The notes under the pieces were generated by a model. The model had not been told where the DNA came from and did no database searches. It saw only the letters and a program-made list of their open reading frames with translations. Source: Spirosoma rigui (lineage in GTDB: Bacteria; Bacteroidota; Bacteroidia; Cytophagales; Spirosomataceae). From it: DNA of 64,000 bases. Positions 7,711 through 15,610 of this stretch are shown one piece after another. Location of the stretch: the NCBI RefSeq assembly GCF_002067135.1, contig NZ_CP020105.1, forward strand, positions 1-64,000, written 5' to 3'. How positions within the stretch are numbered: position 1 is the first letter of the stretch; each line of letters begins with the position of its first letter. The translations under genes were made by a program, and so were the position numbers.

Positions 7711-9096
7711 ATGACCAGATTCGTTCGGTTATTTCTGGCCGCTTTGCGCGGTTCAGAAACCAATTTCACGTCCGGCAGTATCAACCGGGCCATCTTCATG
7801 CTGTCGGTACCCATGATTCTGGAAATGGTCATGGAGTCGTTGTTTGCCGTTGTCGACATCTTCTTCGTCGCCCGAATTGGTTCCGAAGCCGTGGCAACCG
7901 TCGGTCTGACGGAGTCGGTGCTGACGCTGGTATACTCCGTTGCCATTGGCCTCAGTACGGCCGCTGCGGCCCTGGTATCACGCCGGACTGGCGAAAGCAA
8001 CACCCGCGAAGCCGGTACTACGGTTGGTCAGGCCATTCTCGCGTCGGTGGTGGTAGCCCTGATCATGGGTTTACCGGGTCTGCTGTTTGCCGAATCCATT
8101 CTGCGGCTGATGGGTGGCGACGCCCGGCTTATTGCCAATGGTGCGGGCTTCACCCGGATGATCTTCGCCAGTGCACCGGCCATTGTCCTGCTGCACACCC
8201 TGAGCGGATGCCTGCGTGGCTCAGGCGATGCTTCGGTAGCCATGCGTTCGCTCTGGCTGGCCAACGGTGTTAACATTATTTTGTGTCCGGTACTCATCTT
8301 TGGCTTGGGTCCTATTCCGGCCCTGGGTGTGCTGGGTTCGGCAGTGGCCACAACGGCCGGGCGTTCCATTGGCGTTGCCTATCAGCTATATGCCCTCACC
8401 CGGCGGACGGGTGCCTTGCAGGTGCGCCGGACAGACCTCGTCCCTAACCCCGCCATCATCCGGAATCTGCTGATGGTAGCGGCTGGCGGCACGGGGCAGT
8501 ACCTGATCGGGTCGGCCAGCTGGGTGTTCCTGACGCGGGTAATCGCTACGTTCGGCAGTGATGTTGTGGCGGGTTACACCATTGCCATCCGGATACTGAT
8601 CTTCACCATCATGCCTTCCTGGGGTATGGCCAATGCGGCCGCTACGCTGGTGGGGCAGAATCTGGGCGCGGGTCAACCCGAGCGCGCCGAAACCTCCGTT
8701 TGGCGGGCCGCCCTGTGTAACATGATCTTCCTGTTGTTGATCGGTATGTTATTTTACGCGGGTGCCCACCGGGTTGTCTGGCTGTTTGACCACAGTCCGC
8801 GCGTAGTAGACGTAGCCGTTCAATGCCTTCGGGTGTTCTGTCTGGGCTACGTCGCTTTTGCCTACGGGATGGTGGTGAGTCAGGCCTTCAATGGGGCGGG
8901 CGACACCCGAACGCCAACCTTGATCAACATCGTCTGTTTCTGGATGATCGAGATTCCGCTGGCTTACTTCCTGGCCAATTCGCTCCATTGGGGCCCGTCC
9001 GGGGTGTTTTGGTCGGTAGCCATCAGCGAAACATTACTGGCCGTTATGGCCGTATGGGTATTTCGGCGGGGCCACTGGAAAACTGTCCAGGTCTGA
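7711..9096 (+). CDS. MATE-family multidrug/cation antiporter
   Basis: The 461-residue protein has about twelve hydrophobic segments arranged in two similar halves. Each half opens in the MATE manner: SINRAIFMLSVPMILEMVMESLFAVVDIFFVARIG in the first half and PAIIRNLLMVAAGGTGQYLIGSASWVFLTRVIATFGSDVVAGY in the second. The conserved QAFNGAGDTRTPT loop near the end is also typical. The family exports organic cations or drugs across the inner membrane using Na+ or H+ gradients; the substrate cannot be read from sequence. It stands alone, with its own promoter candidate and a GC-rich hairpin behind it. Confidence 0.93.
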   Translation: MTRFVRLFLAALRGSETNFTSGSINRAIFMLSVPMILEMVMESLFAVVDIFFVARIGSEAVATVGLTESVLTLVYSVAIGLSTAAAALVSRRTGESNTREAGTTVGQAILASVVVALIMGLPGLLFAESILRLMGGDARLIANGAGFTRMIFASAPAIVLLHTLSGCLRGSGDASVAMRSLWLANGVNIILCPVLIFGLGPIPALGVLGSAVATTAGRSIGVAYQLYALTRRTGALQVRRTDLVPNPAIIRNLLMVAAGGTGQYLIGSASWVFLTRVIATFGSDVVAGYTIAIRILIFTIMPSWGMANAAATLVGQNLGAGQPERAETSVWRAALCNMIFLLLIGMLFYAGAHRVVWLFDHSPRVVDVAVQCLRVFCLGYVAFAYGMVVSQAFNGAGDTRTPTLINIVCFWMIEIPLAYFLANSLHWGPSGVFWSVAISETLLAVMAVWVFRRGHWKTVQV

Positions 9097-9102
9097 CCGG
9101 AG

Positions 9103-9138
9103 GGCGGCCCGTTCAGGCTGGCTGGCCGCCGAAACTTT
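9103..9138 (+). terminator. Probable terminator behind the MATE gene
   Basis: A seven-base GC stem (9103-9109 with 9124-9130) closes a 14-base loop and is followed by a short, interrupted T run (CTTTT). The weak T run lowers confidence. Confidence 0.5.
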
Positions 9139-9180
9139 TACCAAAATCAGCCCGTTCTATGTATACGCATGGCGTACAAA

Positions 9181-9221
9181 CGGACTTCGGTCCGGGCCCG
9201 GACAGTATACCGTTCCGGGCC
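9181..9221 (+). promoter_or_regulatory. Two consecutive hairpins in the hflX leader
   Basis: CGGAC-TTCG-GTCCG (9181-9194) forms a stem closed by a C(UUCG)G tetraloop, one of the most stable RNA loops known. Directly after it, GGCCCGGA (9195-9202) pairs with TCCGGGCC (9214-9221). The second hairpin ends 31 bases before the hflX ATG. The region may regulate hflX translation or simply terminate upstream transcripts. Confidence 0.45.
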
Positions 9222-9252
9222 AAAAACCCGATAACCACTCCGAAAAAGATTC

Positions 9253-10542
9253 ATGAACGACACACATAAAGAACCCGAAACCGCCGTTCTGGTCGCGCTG
9301 ATCACGCAGCGACAGACCGCAGAACAAACCAAAGATTACCTCGATGAGCTGGCTTTCCTGGCCGAGACATCAGGCGTGATCACCAAGACCGCGTTTACTC
9401 AGAAACTCGACCGGCCCGACATCCGCACGTTTGTGGGAAAAGGCAAGCTGGAAGAGATTCAAACCTACATACGGGCGAACCCTGTTGACATGGTCATTTT
9501 CGACGATGACCTCAGCCCATCGCAGGTGCGTAACCTGGAAGATGCGCTGGTCGATATAAAAGTGCTCGACCGCAGTTTGCTGATCCTGAACATCTTCTCG
9601 ATGCGGGCCCAAACGGCCCAGTCGCGGGTGCAGGTGGAGCTGGCGCAGTACCAGTACATGTATCCCCGACTGACCCGGATGTGGAGTCACTTAACCAGTC
9701 AGAAAGGCGGTGTGGGTATGCGTGGTCCGGGGGAGAAAGAGCTCGAAACCGACCGCCGGATCGTGAAAGACCGGATTGCGTTTCTGAAAGAGAAACTCGT
9801 TAAGATCGACCGCCAGAGCCAGACGCGCCGGAAAGAACGCGACCGGCTTGTGCGGGTAGCACTCGTTGGATATACCAACGTGGGTAAATCGACGCTGATG
9901 CGGACGATGGCCAAAGCGGATGTCTTCGCCGAGAACAAACTCTTCGCCACGGTCGACTCGACGGTACGGAAAGTAACGCTGGGCAACATCCCGTTCCTGC
10001 TGACCGATACCGTTGGCTTTATTCGGAAGCTGCCGACTACGCTGATCGAAGCCTTTAAATCGACGCTTGACGAGGTGCGCGAAGCCGACATTCTGGTTCA
10101 CGTCGTCGACGTATCGCACCCGCTGTTTGAAGAGCAGATTGAGGTAGTGAACGCCACGTTGGCCGACATCAAAGCCGCCGACAAGCCCATGATTCTGGTC
10201 TTTAACAAAATGGACCAGTTCTCGCCCAAAAACGAGTGGCTGGAGAAAGCTACGCCCGGCGACGACTACGACGAACTTGACGCCAATGGTATGATTCAGG
10301 AAGAGGTAGCCATTCCGGTAGCGGTCCAGAAAAAGACGGCGCTGGAATACCTGAAGAAAACGTACCTAGCCCAGAAGGCTGATCACGTGGTGTTCATTTC
10401 GGCCCAGACCGGCGAGAACGTAGCTGAGCTGCGCGAACTGCTTTACTCGCTGGTGAAGGAGAAGCACTACTACATTTACCCCAACTGGGTAAATGTGCCG
10501 CTCTCCGAATCGGCTGAGTACGGCGACGGTTTGGCAGACTGA
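9253..10542 (+). CDS. hflX: Ribosome-associated GTPase HflX
   Basis: HflX binds the large ribosomal subunit and splits stalled ribosomes, especially under stress. The 429-residue protein has the HflX N-terminal domain, then the signature GGVGMRGPGEKELETDRR (about 152-169) and a coiled linker. The GTPase domain shows G1 GYTNVGKST (206-214), G3 DTVGF (252-256) and G4 NKMD (318-321), followed by the G5 region FISAQTG. The ATG at 9253 lies just after two stable leader hairpins. A clean intrinsic terminator follows. Confidence 0.95.
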   Translation: MNDTHKEPETAVLVALITQRQTAEQTKDYLDELAFLAETSGVITKTAFTQKLDRPDIRTFVGKGKLEEIQTYIRANPVDMVIFDDDLSPSQVRNLEDALVDIKVLDRSLLILNIFSMRAQTAQSRVQVELAQYQYMYPRLTRMWSHLTSQKGGVGMRGPGEKELETDRRIVKDRIAFLKEKLVKIDRQSQTRRKERDRLVRVALVGYTNVGKSTLMRTMAKADVFAENKLFATVDSTVRKVTLGNIPFLLTDTVGFIRKLPTTLIEAFKSTLDEVREADILVHVVDVSHPLFEEQIEVVNATLADIKAADKPMILVFNKMDQFSPKNEWLEKATPGDDYDELDANGMIQEEVAIPVAVQKKTALEYLKKTYLAQKADHVVFISAQTGENVAELRELLYSLVKEKHYYIYPNWVNVPLSESAEYGDGLAD

Positions 10543-10576
10543 CCGATTTTCGGCAAATTTGCAGTAATGTAAATCT

Positions 10577-10608
10577 GAAGAGACGCAAGCCCTTGCGTCT
10601 CTTCTTTT
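10577..10608 (+). terminator. hflX intrinsic terminator
   Basis: GAAGAGACGCAAG pairs with CTTGCGTCTCTTC across a two-base loop, and TTTT follows. The hairpin ends immediately before the degenerate tRNA copy. Confidence 0.85.
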
Positions 10609-10710
10609 GGTCCCGTAGTTCAACGGATAGAACTGGAACGCCGGACCGAGCCATTTCCTGAACGATGGACATGGGCCGGTCAGCAGTAAGGTTCGGCTCC
10701 ATTCGGGACA
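10609..10710 (+). pseudogene. Degenerate, expanded copy of tRNA-Arg(CCU)
   Basis: The first 24 bases are identical to the 5' end of the intact tRNA-Arg at 10732: acceptor 5' strand, and a D arm that still pairs perfectly (GTTC/GAAC). The segment ATTTCCTGAACG also matches the intact anticodon loop region with few changes, keeping TTCCT. The 3' part GTTCGGCTCCATTCGGGAC corresponds to the T arm and acceptor 3' strand, and its last six bases still pair with GTCCCG. Two insertions, one after the D arm and one of about 15 bases before the T arm, stretch it to about 102 bases and spoil the anticodon and T stems. It is most simply a tandem duplicate that has decayed. Confidence 0.7.
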
Positions 10711-10731
10711 GATTCATTAGGTTTATATTCT

Positions 10732-10803
10732 GGTCCCGTAGTTCAACGGATAGAATAGACGTTTCCTAAACGTTAGATATGGGTTCGATTCCCGTCGGGA
10801 CCA
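10732..10803 (+). tRNA. tRNA-Arg (anticodon CCU)
   Basis: The 72-base sequence folds as a full cloverleaf. The acceptor stem is GGTCCCG/CGGGACC, the D stem GTTC/GAAT, and the anticodon stem GACGT/ACGTT with loop TTCCTAA. A 4-base variable loop precedes the T stem ATGGG/CCCGT with loop TTCGATT. The anticodon CCT reads AGG arginine codons. No CCA is encoded. A terminator follows 13 bases later. Confidence 0.95.
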
Positions 10804-10815
10804 CAGTTTGAATCA

Positions 10816-10860
10816 AAACGCCCCATCAACCAGCGAGTGGTTGATGGGGCGTTTCTTTTT
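10816..10860 (+). terminator. tRNA-Arg intrinsic terminator
   Basis: A 17-base perfect stem starting AAACGCCCCATC and ending GATGGGGCGTTT closes a short loop and is followed by CTTTTT. It lies 13 bases behind the tRNA. Confidence 0.9.
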
Positions 10861-10948
10861 CCAGCAGTTGATTTTACAGTATTTAAATAATCATGGCACA
10901 GCCTTTGCTTAACCAAATAGTTACAATATTACCTTTTCAACTACATTG

Positions 10949-10956
10949 TATTTTTG
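10949..10956 (+). promoter_or_regulatory. Candidate -7 element for the collagen-like lipoprotein gene
   Basis: TATTTTTG matches the -7 consensus TAnnTTTG exactly, 23 bases upstream of the ATG. No TTTG stands at the expected -33 position, and the whole region is A+T rich, which makes chance matches more likely. Confidence 0.35.
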
Positions 10957-10979
10957 TTTACTAAAAATAATATACTCCC

Positions 10980-11528
10980 ATGAAGTCACTACTTGTCTTT
11001 TTCTTCCTCTTCACCTCAATATTACTCGTTGGCTGTAAAGGCGACGTCGGGCCACAGGGGCCTCCGGGTACGAATGGAACCAACGGGGCGACCGGTGCTA
11101 CGGGCGCTACAGGAGCCACCGGAGCACCGGGTGCCACCGGACCAGCAGGACAGGATGCAGCCCAACCCGCCGTTTATGATCTTATTGTCGACCTCTCTGT
11201 GTCGGCACCGTCGTGGACATTACCCACTACGTTTGGCGGATATGACATTGCGCTGGCGTATATCATGACCAACAAAGGGGTTGGTTTCAGCCCCCTGCCG
11301 TTTCGGGGATTCACCTATACGGCCGCCCAAACCGATTACCTGAAGCTGGACGCCAGTTTTGCGGTTTACCCCACACAGCTCTTCTTTTACAACGAAACCA
11401 TTATTCCCCCCGGCTCCACGTTTCCCGTGCGGGTCGTTATTCTGAAAGGAGCAAAAGGCGGGCGAATCAATCTTGAACGGTATCAGGACTACAACAAGCT
11501 GAAGCAGGATTACAACCTACCCGATTGA
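10980..11528 (+). CDS. Lipoprotein with a collagen-like Gly-X-Y stretch
   Basis: The 182-residue protein has a lipoprotein signal with lipobox LVGC (Cys19). Directly after it comes a run of 13 Gly-X-Y triplets (about residues 21-59), first proline rich (GPQGPPG), then GAT repeats. A globular C-terminal domain of about 120 residues follows that I cannot assign to a family. The layout (lipid anchor, short collagen-like stalk, head) suggests a surface protein whose head is held off the outer membrane and perhaps trimerised by the stalk. The repeated GAT codons make the tract prone to length change. It stands alone behind the tRNA. Confidence 0.85.
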   Translation: MKSLLVFFFLFTSILLVGCKGDVGPQGPPGTNGTNGATGATGATGATGAPGATGPAGQDAAQPAVYDLIVDLSVSAPSWTLPTTFGGYDIALAYIMTNKGVGFSPLPFRGFTYTAAQTDYLKLDASFAVYPTQLFFYNETIIPPGSTFPVRVVILKGAKGGRINLERYQDYNKLKQDYNLPD

Positions 11529-11698
11529 CTGGAATCGCAGTTGACAGGCAAGACCCGGTCTGCAGAGTGGGATTTGCCTGTCGATAAGGAAAGCGGCATG
11601 TGCACGACTGTGTAGGGCAAAAGGCCTACTTTTACGGATCGTATCATACAGCATAGCCTAACGCAGTCCGGCGTTTTCCGTCGTGATGGCCGCTCAAC

Positions 11699-12241
11699 AT
11701 GAAAGCAGTACTCTTATTTTTTGCCTTGATTTCACTACCAGCCCTCGCTCAGGTCAAACTACCAACGAGCGAGGCTGGTCAGGTGCAGTACCAGGAAATT
11801 GTACGCATTGGTGACGGAAAAGGGCCCGCCCGGCCCATTTATGACCAGATCTGCACCTGGGCTCGGCAACGGTACCCGATGGCCAATGAAGCCGAACTCC
11901 ACTATGACCCGCAACACGGTATCGTATTCGTGCGCTCGCTGTTTCCACTGGGCGATGAAACCGTTCGCTACACCCTTACCATTGAAGCGCGGCTGGGTCG
12001 GTATCGCGCCACCATCACCGATCTCATCGCCGAACAGCGGGGCGGCCTCGTTCAGCCGGTGCGCCCGGTGAGTTCAACAGCTGAAGAGATGGCCCGTATA
12101 GCGGCCGACTCGGTCCGGAATACAAAACTGATCGAGCAGATTGCCGACGAACAGGCCGAACTCTACAAGCAGATCGACGGATCGTGCCGGGCTACACTGT
12201 CCAGCCTGAAACAGTTTGTTACCAACGCGCTGGCCAAATAA
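11699..12241 (+). CDS. Secreted protein with a DUF4468-like domain
   Basis: The 180-residue protein has a signal peptide cleaved near LALAQ. Residues 20-105 (KLPTSEAGQVQYQEIVRIGDGKG... YDQICTWARQRYP) resemble the DUF4468 domain, found in many secreted Bacteroidota proteins and lacking a known function. A helical, possibly coiled C-terminal region follows (EEMARIAADSVRNTKLIEQIADEQAELYKQID). It converges with the endonuclease III gene; the two stops are only 7 bases apart. The family assignment rests on pattern recognition and is moderate. Confidence 0.65.
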   Translation: MKAVLLFFALISLPALAQVKLPTSEAGQVQYQEIVRIGDGKGPARPIYDQICTWARQRYPMANEAELHYDPQHGIVFVRSLFPLGDETVRYTLTIEARLGRYRATITDLIAEQRGGLVQPVRPVSSTAEEMARIAADSVRNTKLIEQIADEQAELYKQIDGSCRATLSSLKQFVTNALAK

Positions 12242-12248
12242 CGGGCGA

Positions 12249-12911
12249 TTAGCGGTGGCGCTCCACACCTACCTGTTCGCAATACTCCAGCACCGGGCAG
12301 GTTGAACAGTGGGGCAGCGTACCAGTGCAGACGTGCTTGCCGAAGGGCATCAGCAGGCGGTTTATGTTGACCCACTGCTCGCGGGGTACCCGCGTTTCCA
12401 GCGCGTTCAGCGTTTGTTCGGGCTGCTTTGTCCGGACGAGGCCCCACCGATTCACCACCCGGTGCACGTGAATATCGACGCTGATAGCCGCCTGACCGGT
12501 GGCCACTCCGAGCGCCAGGTTAGCGCATTTTGGCCCTACCCCTTTCAGTGACGTAAGCGTCGCATAGTCGGCGGGTAGGTTACCCCCAAATTCATGCACA
12601 ATCCGGTCGGCAATACCGTGTAGGGTATACGCCTTTTGATCGGGATAAGTCGTGCCGTGGAGCAGGTCCGTTAGAGTCGGAATATCGATGGTGAGTAATT
12701 GTTCGGGCGTGCGGGCGGCTTCGAACAGCCGCAGCGAGACGGGAATGGTTGTTTCGTCGAGCGTCCGGATGGACACAATGCAGGAGATCAGTTGCTCGAA
12801 CAGCGAGTTGTAGCCCCGTTCGAACAAATCGAACATGGCCGCTTTAGGGTAGGGCTGAATAGCCGCTTCGATGCGGGACAGAACAGTAGTCAGGTCAAAA
12901 TCGGGCTTCAT
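12249..12911 (-). CDS. nth: Endonuclease III-family DNA glycosylase/AP lyase
   Basis: The enzyme removes oxidised pyrimidines in base excision repair. The 220-residue protein has the helix-hairpin-helix motif LKGVGPKCANL with catalytic Lys128, the catalytic Asp146 in SVDIHVHRV, and a C-terminal 4Fe-4S loop with Cys195, Cys202, Cys205 and Cys211 in the canonical C-x6-C-x2-C-x5-C spacing. The helix that normally reads LLSAQATD is LISCIVSIRTLDE here, so the pyrimidine-site Gln of E. coli Nth is not conserved; substrate range may differ. It lies downstream of the OmpA-type gene on the same strand, separated by an inverted repeat. Confidence 0.93.
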   Translation of the reverse strand: MKPDFDLTTVLSRIEAAIQPYPKAAMFDLFERGYNSLFEQLISCIVSIRTLDETTIPVSLRLFEAARTPEQLLTIDIPTLTDLLHGTTYPDQKAYTLHGIADRIVHEFGGNLPADYATLTSLKGVGPKCANLALGVATGQAAISVDIHVHRVVNRWGLVRTKQPEQTLNALETRVPREQWVNINRLLMPFGKHVCTGTLPHCSTCPVLEYCEQVGVERHR

Positions 12912-12925
12912 ATACAGTCGTTGAC

Positions 12926-12979
12926 AGTCAGTAAGTCGTTCATGCGTTCGTATAGAACAATCTGAACGGCTTACTGACT
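12926..12979. repeat. 16-base inverted repeat between the OmpA-type gene and nth
   Basis: AGTCAGTAAGTCGTTC at 12926-12941 is complementary to GAACGGCTTACTGACT at 12964-12979 with one mismatch, around a 22-base loop. There is no T run on either side, so it is not a standard intrinsic terminator. It may stabilise or separate the two transcripts. Confidence 0.6.
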
Positions 12980-13014
12980 ATCCATTCCCCAAAATCCCTA
13001 CTGAATGACCCGGC

Positions 13015-14247
13015 CTAGACCTTCACAACTACCATGTCGACGCGCCGGTTCTCGGGACGCTCTTTTAAACTCTTATTGGTGTTGATGGGTCGCGATGGAC
13101 CGTACCCTATCGTTTCGATCCGGTCGGCGCGTATTCCTTTCGACACCAAGTATCGCTTCACCTCATCGACGCGGTTGCGGGATAGTTCGACATTGGCGTC
13201 GAAATCACCAACGGTGTCGGTGTGCCCTTCGAGCCTGATTGTCATCGTTGGGTTATCCTCCATGACGCCCACCAGCCGGTTCAGTTCCGGGAAGGACTCC
13301 GGCTTGAGATCAAACTTCGATACGTTGAAATAAACAGCCCGCAACGTAATCTTGGTACCGGCGGCAATGGGGATCAGATTAAAATCACGGGTGACATCGA
13401 CGCGGTTGGTAGCGAGCGTATCGCTCTGGCTGAAATAGCCTCTTGCCGAGGCCGTCACGGCATAGACACCCCGCGTTTCGACCGGAATTCGGTAGGTACC
13501 GCCGGGCATAGTACTCCGAATAGAATCAGCAGGACCATCACCAGCGGCTTCAGCGCCGGATAGGAGCCGGAAGGTGACCGTGGCGGCAACAGGCTTTTTG
13601 GTGGTGGCATCGCGGGTGATACCGTTGATAGCGACCGCAACGGGAGCCGGTGCTACCCCAACCTCCGGTTTAGCAGGCGTATCGCCCACGCCCGGTGTTG
13701 TACGGGGTGTATAACGCGGTTGCGGGTTGGCTTTCGGTTGAGTAGGCGGGACTGATCGGGGGCGTTGGGCGTAGGTATCCTTAGGCTTGCGCGCCGGATT
13801 AGTAATATGGACACCCCAGAAGTTGAAGCAGGTGTAGGTGCCTCTGTCTTTACATTCGAAAAGATCAAACGTAGTATATCCAGGATCAATACGTTCAAAA
13901 AAGGCGACAAAGTCTACTCGTTCGCCAGGCTTTACTCGCCGACGCGTTTCAAGAGGGATATTTTCAGCTCTGACAAATTTATAAGAACGCTCGCCCTGAT
14001 TCACATACAACCTGGAAGTAGGCTGAAAGCCAATCGTACTAATATTCAGTGGGTCATTTTCTTTTGGAGTGCTGTGCCTCATGTAAATGATGGTATACTT
14101 CTCGGTCAGTTCAACACGTTGAATCGTAACATCTTCATCGTTGACATCATCTACGCGGGGTCGCTCGGTAGTATACTGCACCTGCTGCGCCCAGAGTGTG
14201 GGTGCCCAGAACAGAAGCATAAGACAGGTAAGTAGCTGGCGTTTCAT
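13015..14247 (-). CDS. OmpA-family outer-membrane/peptidoglycan-linking protein
   Basis: The 410-residue protein has a signal peptide cleaved near LWAQ and an N-terminal domain of about 130 residues without a clear family. A proline-rich linker (about 150-205) follows, then a carboxypeptidase-regulatory-like beta domain (ITRDATTKKPVAATVTFR... TYRIPVETRGVYAVTASARGY). The C-terminal OmpA domain (about 300-410) contains the peptidoglycan-binding pattern LEGHTDTVGDFDANVELSRNRVDEVKRYL and NRRVDMVV. Such proteins tether the envelope to peptidoglycan. The start ATG at 14247 opens the signal peptide. Confidence 0.9.
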   Translation of the reverse strand: MKRQLLTCLMLLFWAPTLWAQQVQYTTERPRVDDVNDEDVTIQRVELTEKYTIIYMRHSTPKENDPLNISTIGFQPTSRLYVNQGERSYKFVRAENIPLETRRRVKPGERVDFVAFFERIDPGYTTFDLFECKDRGTYTCFNFWGVHITNPARKPKDTYAQRPRSVPPTQPKANPQPRYTPRTTPGVGDTPAKPEVGVAPAPVAVAINGITRDATTKKPVAATVTFRLLSGAEAAGDGPADSIRSTMPGGTYRIPVETRGVYAVTASARGYFSQSDTLATNRVDVTRDFNLIPIAAGTKITLRAVYFNVSKFDLKPESFPELNRLVGVMEDNPTMTIRLEGHTDTVGDFDANVELSRNRVDEVKRYLVSKGIRADRIETIGYGPSRPINTNKSLKERPENRRVDMVVVKV

Positions 14248-14355
14248 GGTCGTTGTTTACAGAGGATTCCTCTCTTAAACGGTTAGACCCATCCCGTAGT
14301 TTAGGGTTTAATGGATTGATCACGGAGCAGCCGCCCACAATATGCAGGCCTGTTG

Positions 14356-15399
14356 TCAATACTGGCCCGTCCGGCTCAGTTTCCCGTTTGAAACCAACCA
14401 GTATTCTGTTTGTAGTGCGTCTGACCCCCGAAATGTTTTCAGATCAAAGCCCGTCGTTCCGGCCGACGACCCCGGCACAACCGTTACGCGGAGTCCTTTT
14501 CCGATACGGCGCCAGTTGAGCGGCCGACCCGCCACCATACGCTCCGGCTTTCTGCCATTGGTCGTGATAAAGTAGGCATTTCCTTTACCGAAGACCTGGG
14601 TTGTACCCTCCGGCGTTACGCACACGGCCGTTTTTTCGTCTACGCCAACACCACGCGGATTTACCCGCCAGTCGGTGAGGGCGCGGGCCAGAAAGACCAG
14701 GTGCCGCCCCTGCCGGTTACGGGCGCTATAATGCTGGTCAGTCAGGACACGGGCCAGCAGCGGGTGTTTGAGAAAGTCGCTGTTGCCCAGAGCAACGCGT
14801 TTATCGTAGGGGTCAGCCAGGGCTTCGTCGGACGTAACGGAGCCTTCGACAGCCGAAAAATAGAGCTGCCCCAGCACGGCGCAGCCCGCACTGGTGCCAC
14901 CCAGTACGACACCCTCCCGGATTCGATCATTGATTGCCTGCGCTAGTGGCGTGTTCCGGTAAAAGGTAACGTAATTAGCCTGATCCCCACCTGCCAAAAA
15001 GATCGCTTCGGCGTTCCGCACCTTCCGCACAATGTCGGGCTGGCTGGCCAGGGTTCGGTTATTGACCAGAATCGTTTCGACCGAGTTAACAGGCACGCCC
15101 AATTCCCGGTACAGATACGTATTATAACCGTCGCTGCCCGATGCCCGGATAATGACTACGTCTCCTCCATTGGCCCGGCGCAGGAACCAGCGCATGGCAT
15201 CGCTATCATCGGTGCTACCCCCGGCCAGCACAATACCACCCAGGGGACGGGGCCGCACATCGGCTGTATCGCCGGCCAGCCAGGCCATGTATGCTGGTGT
15301 CGCTTCTGCGGACGGGCTGGCCGGCGTACCGGCTGGCTGCGCCCGAATGGAGCCCCCGGCCAGTACGACGGCCAGCCAGCTATAGATGAATAGGTACAT
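14356..15399 (-). CDS. Secreted cyanophycinase-like peptidase (family S51)
   Basis: The 347-residue protein starts with a signal segment (MYLFIYSWLAVVLAGGS). It shows the S51 fold: GGIVLAGGSTDDSDAMRWFL, VVIIRASGSDGYN, the glycine loop AIFLAGGDQANYV, and the nucleophile elbow VLGGTSAGCAVLG with the catalytic Ser. His and Glu candidates follow in LTDQHYSARNRQGRHL. Cyanophycinases hydrolyse the Asp-Arg polymer cyanophycin; secreted forms in heterotrophs may degrade polymer from other cells. Substrate assignment is inference, since the family also includes alpha-aspartyl dipeptidases. The ATG at 15399 is preferred to a TTG six codons upstream. Confidence 0.85.
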   Translation of the reverse strand: MYLFIYSWLAVVLAGGSIRAQPAGTPASPSAEATPAYMAWLAGDTADVRPRPLGGIVLAGGSTDDSDAMRWFLRRANGGDVVIIRASGSDGYNTYLYRELGVPVNSVETILVNNRTLASQPDIVRKVRNAEAIFLAGGDQANYVTFYRNTPLAQAINDRIREGVVLGGTSAGCAVLGQLYFSAVEGSVTSDEALADPYDKRVALGNSDFLKHPLLARVLTDQHYSARNRQGRHLVFLARALTDWRVNPRGVGVDEKTAVCVTPEGTTQVFGKGNAYFITTNGRKPERMVAGRPLNWRRIGKGLRVTVVPGSSAGTTGFDLKTFRGSDALQTEYWLVSNGKLSRTGQY

Positions 15400-15548
15400 A
15401 GGTGTTTGTCGCTGCAATTAACCCGCCAACGTCTTTCAGTTAATACCTATAGAACTACCAGACAAACCATTTTTTATAATATTTGGTATGTTCCGATTTT
15501 TGTATATGATTATTCTGATATAACATCGAGTGCATAGCAACTTAACGG

Positions 15549-15579
15549 TTTTTTAATCAGTTGTCAACTAGTACTTTTG
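15549..15579 (+). promoter_or_regulatory. Candidate promoter of susC1
   Basis: TACTTTTG at 15572-15579 matches TAnnTTTG exactly and lies 31 bases before the susC1 ATG. Nineteen bases upstream stands TTTT (15549-15552), one base off the -33 consensus TTTG. Confidence 0.55.
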
Positions 15580-15610
15580 CGCTTCTTTATCAATAAACAT
15601 CCTATACACT

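Noticed and set aside
10609-10803. tRNA duplication as attachment sites of an integrated element
   Set aside because: There is no integrase or phage-like gene nearby, and the shared part is the 5' end, while integrating elements usually duplicate the 3' end of a tRNA.
11080-11160. Repeated GAT-type codons as a CRISPR or minisatellite locus
   Set aside because: They are in-frame Gly-X-Y triplets of the collagen-like protein, without spacers.
15435-15447. TTCAGTTAATACC upstream of susC1 as another copy of the susC3/susC4 13-mer
   Set aside because: It matches at only 10 of 13 positions, lacks the palindrome and lies at a different distance from the promoter.
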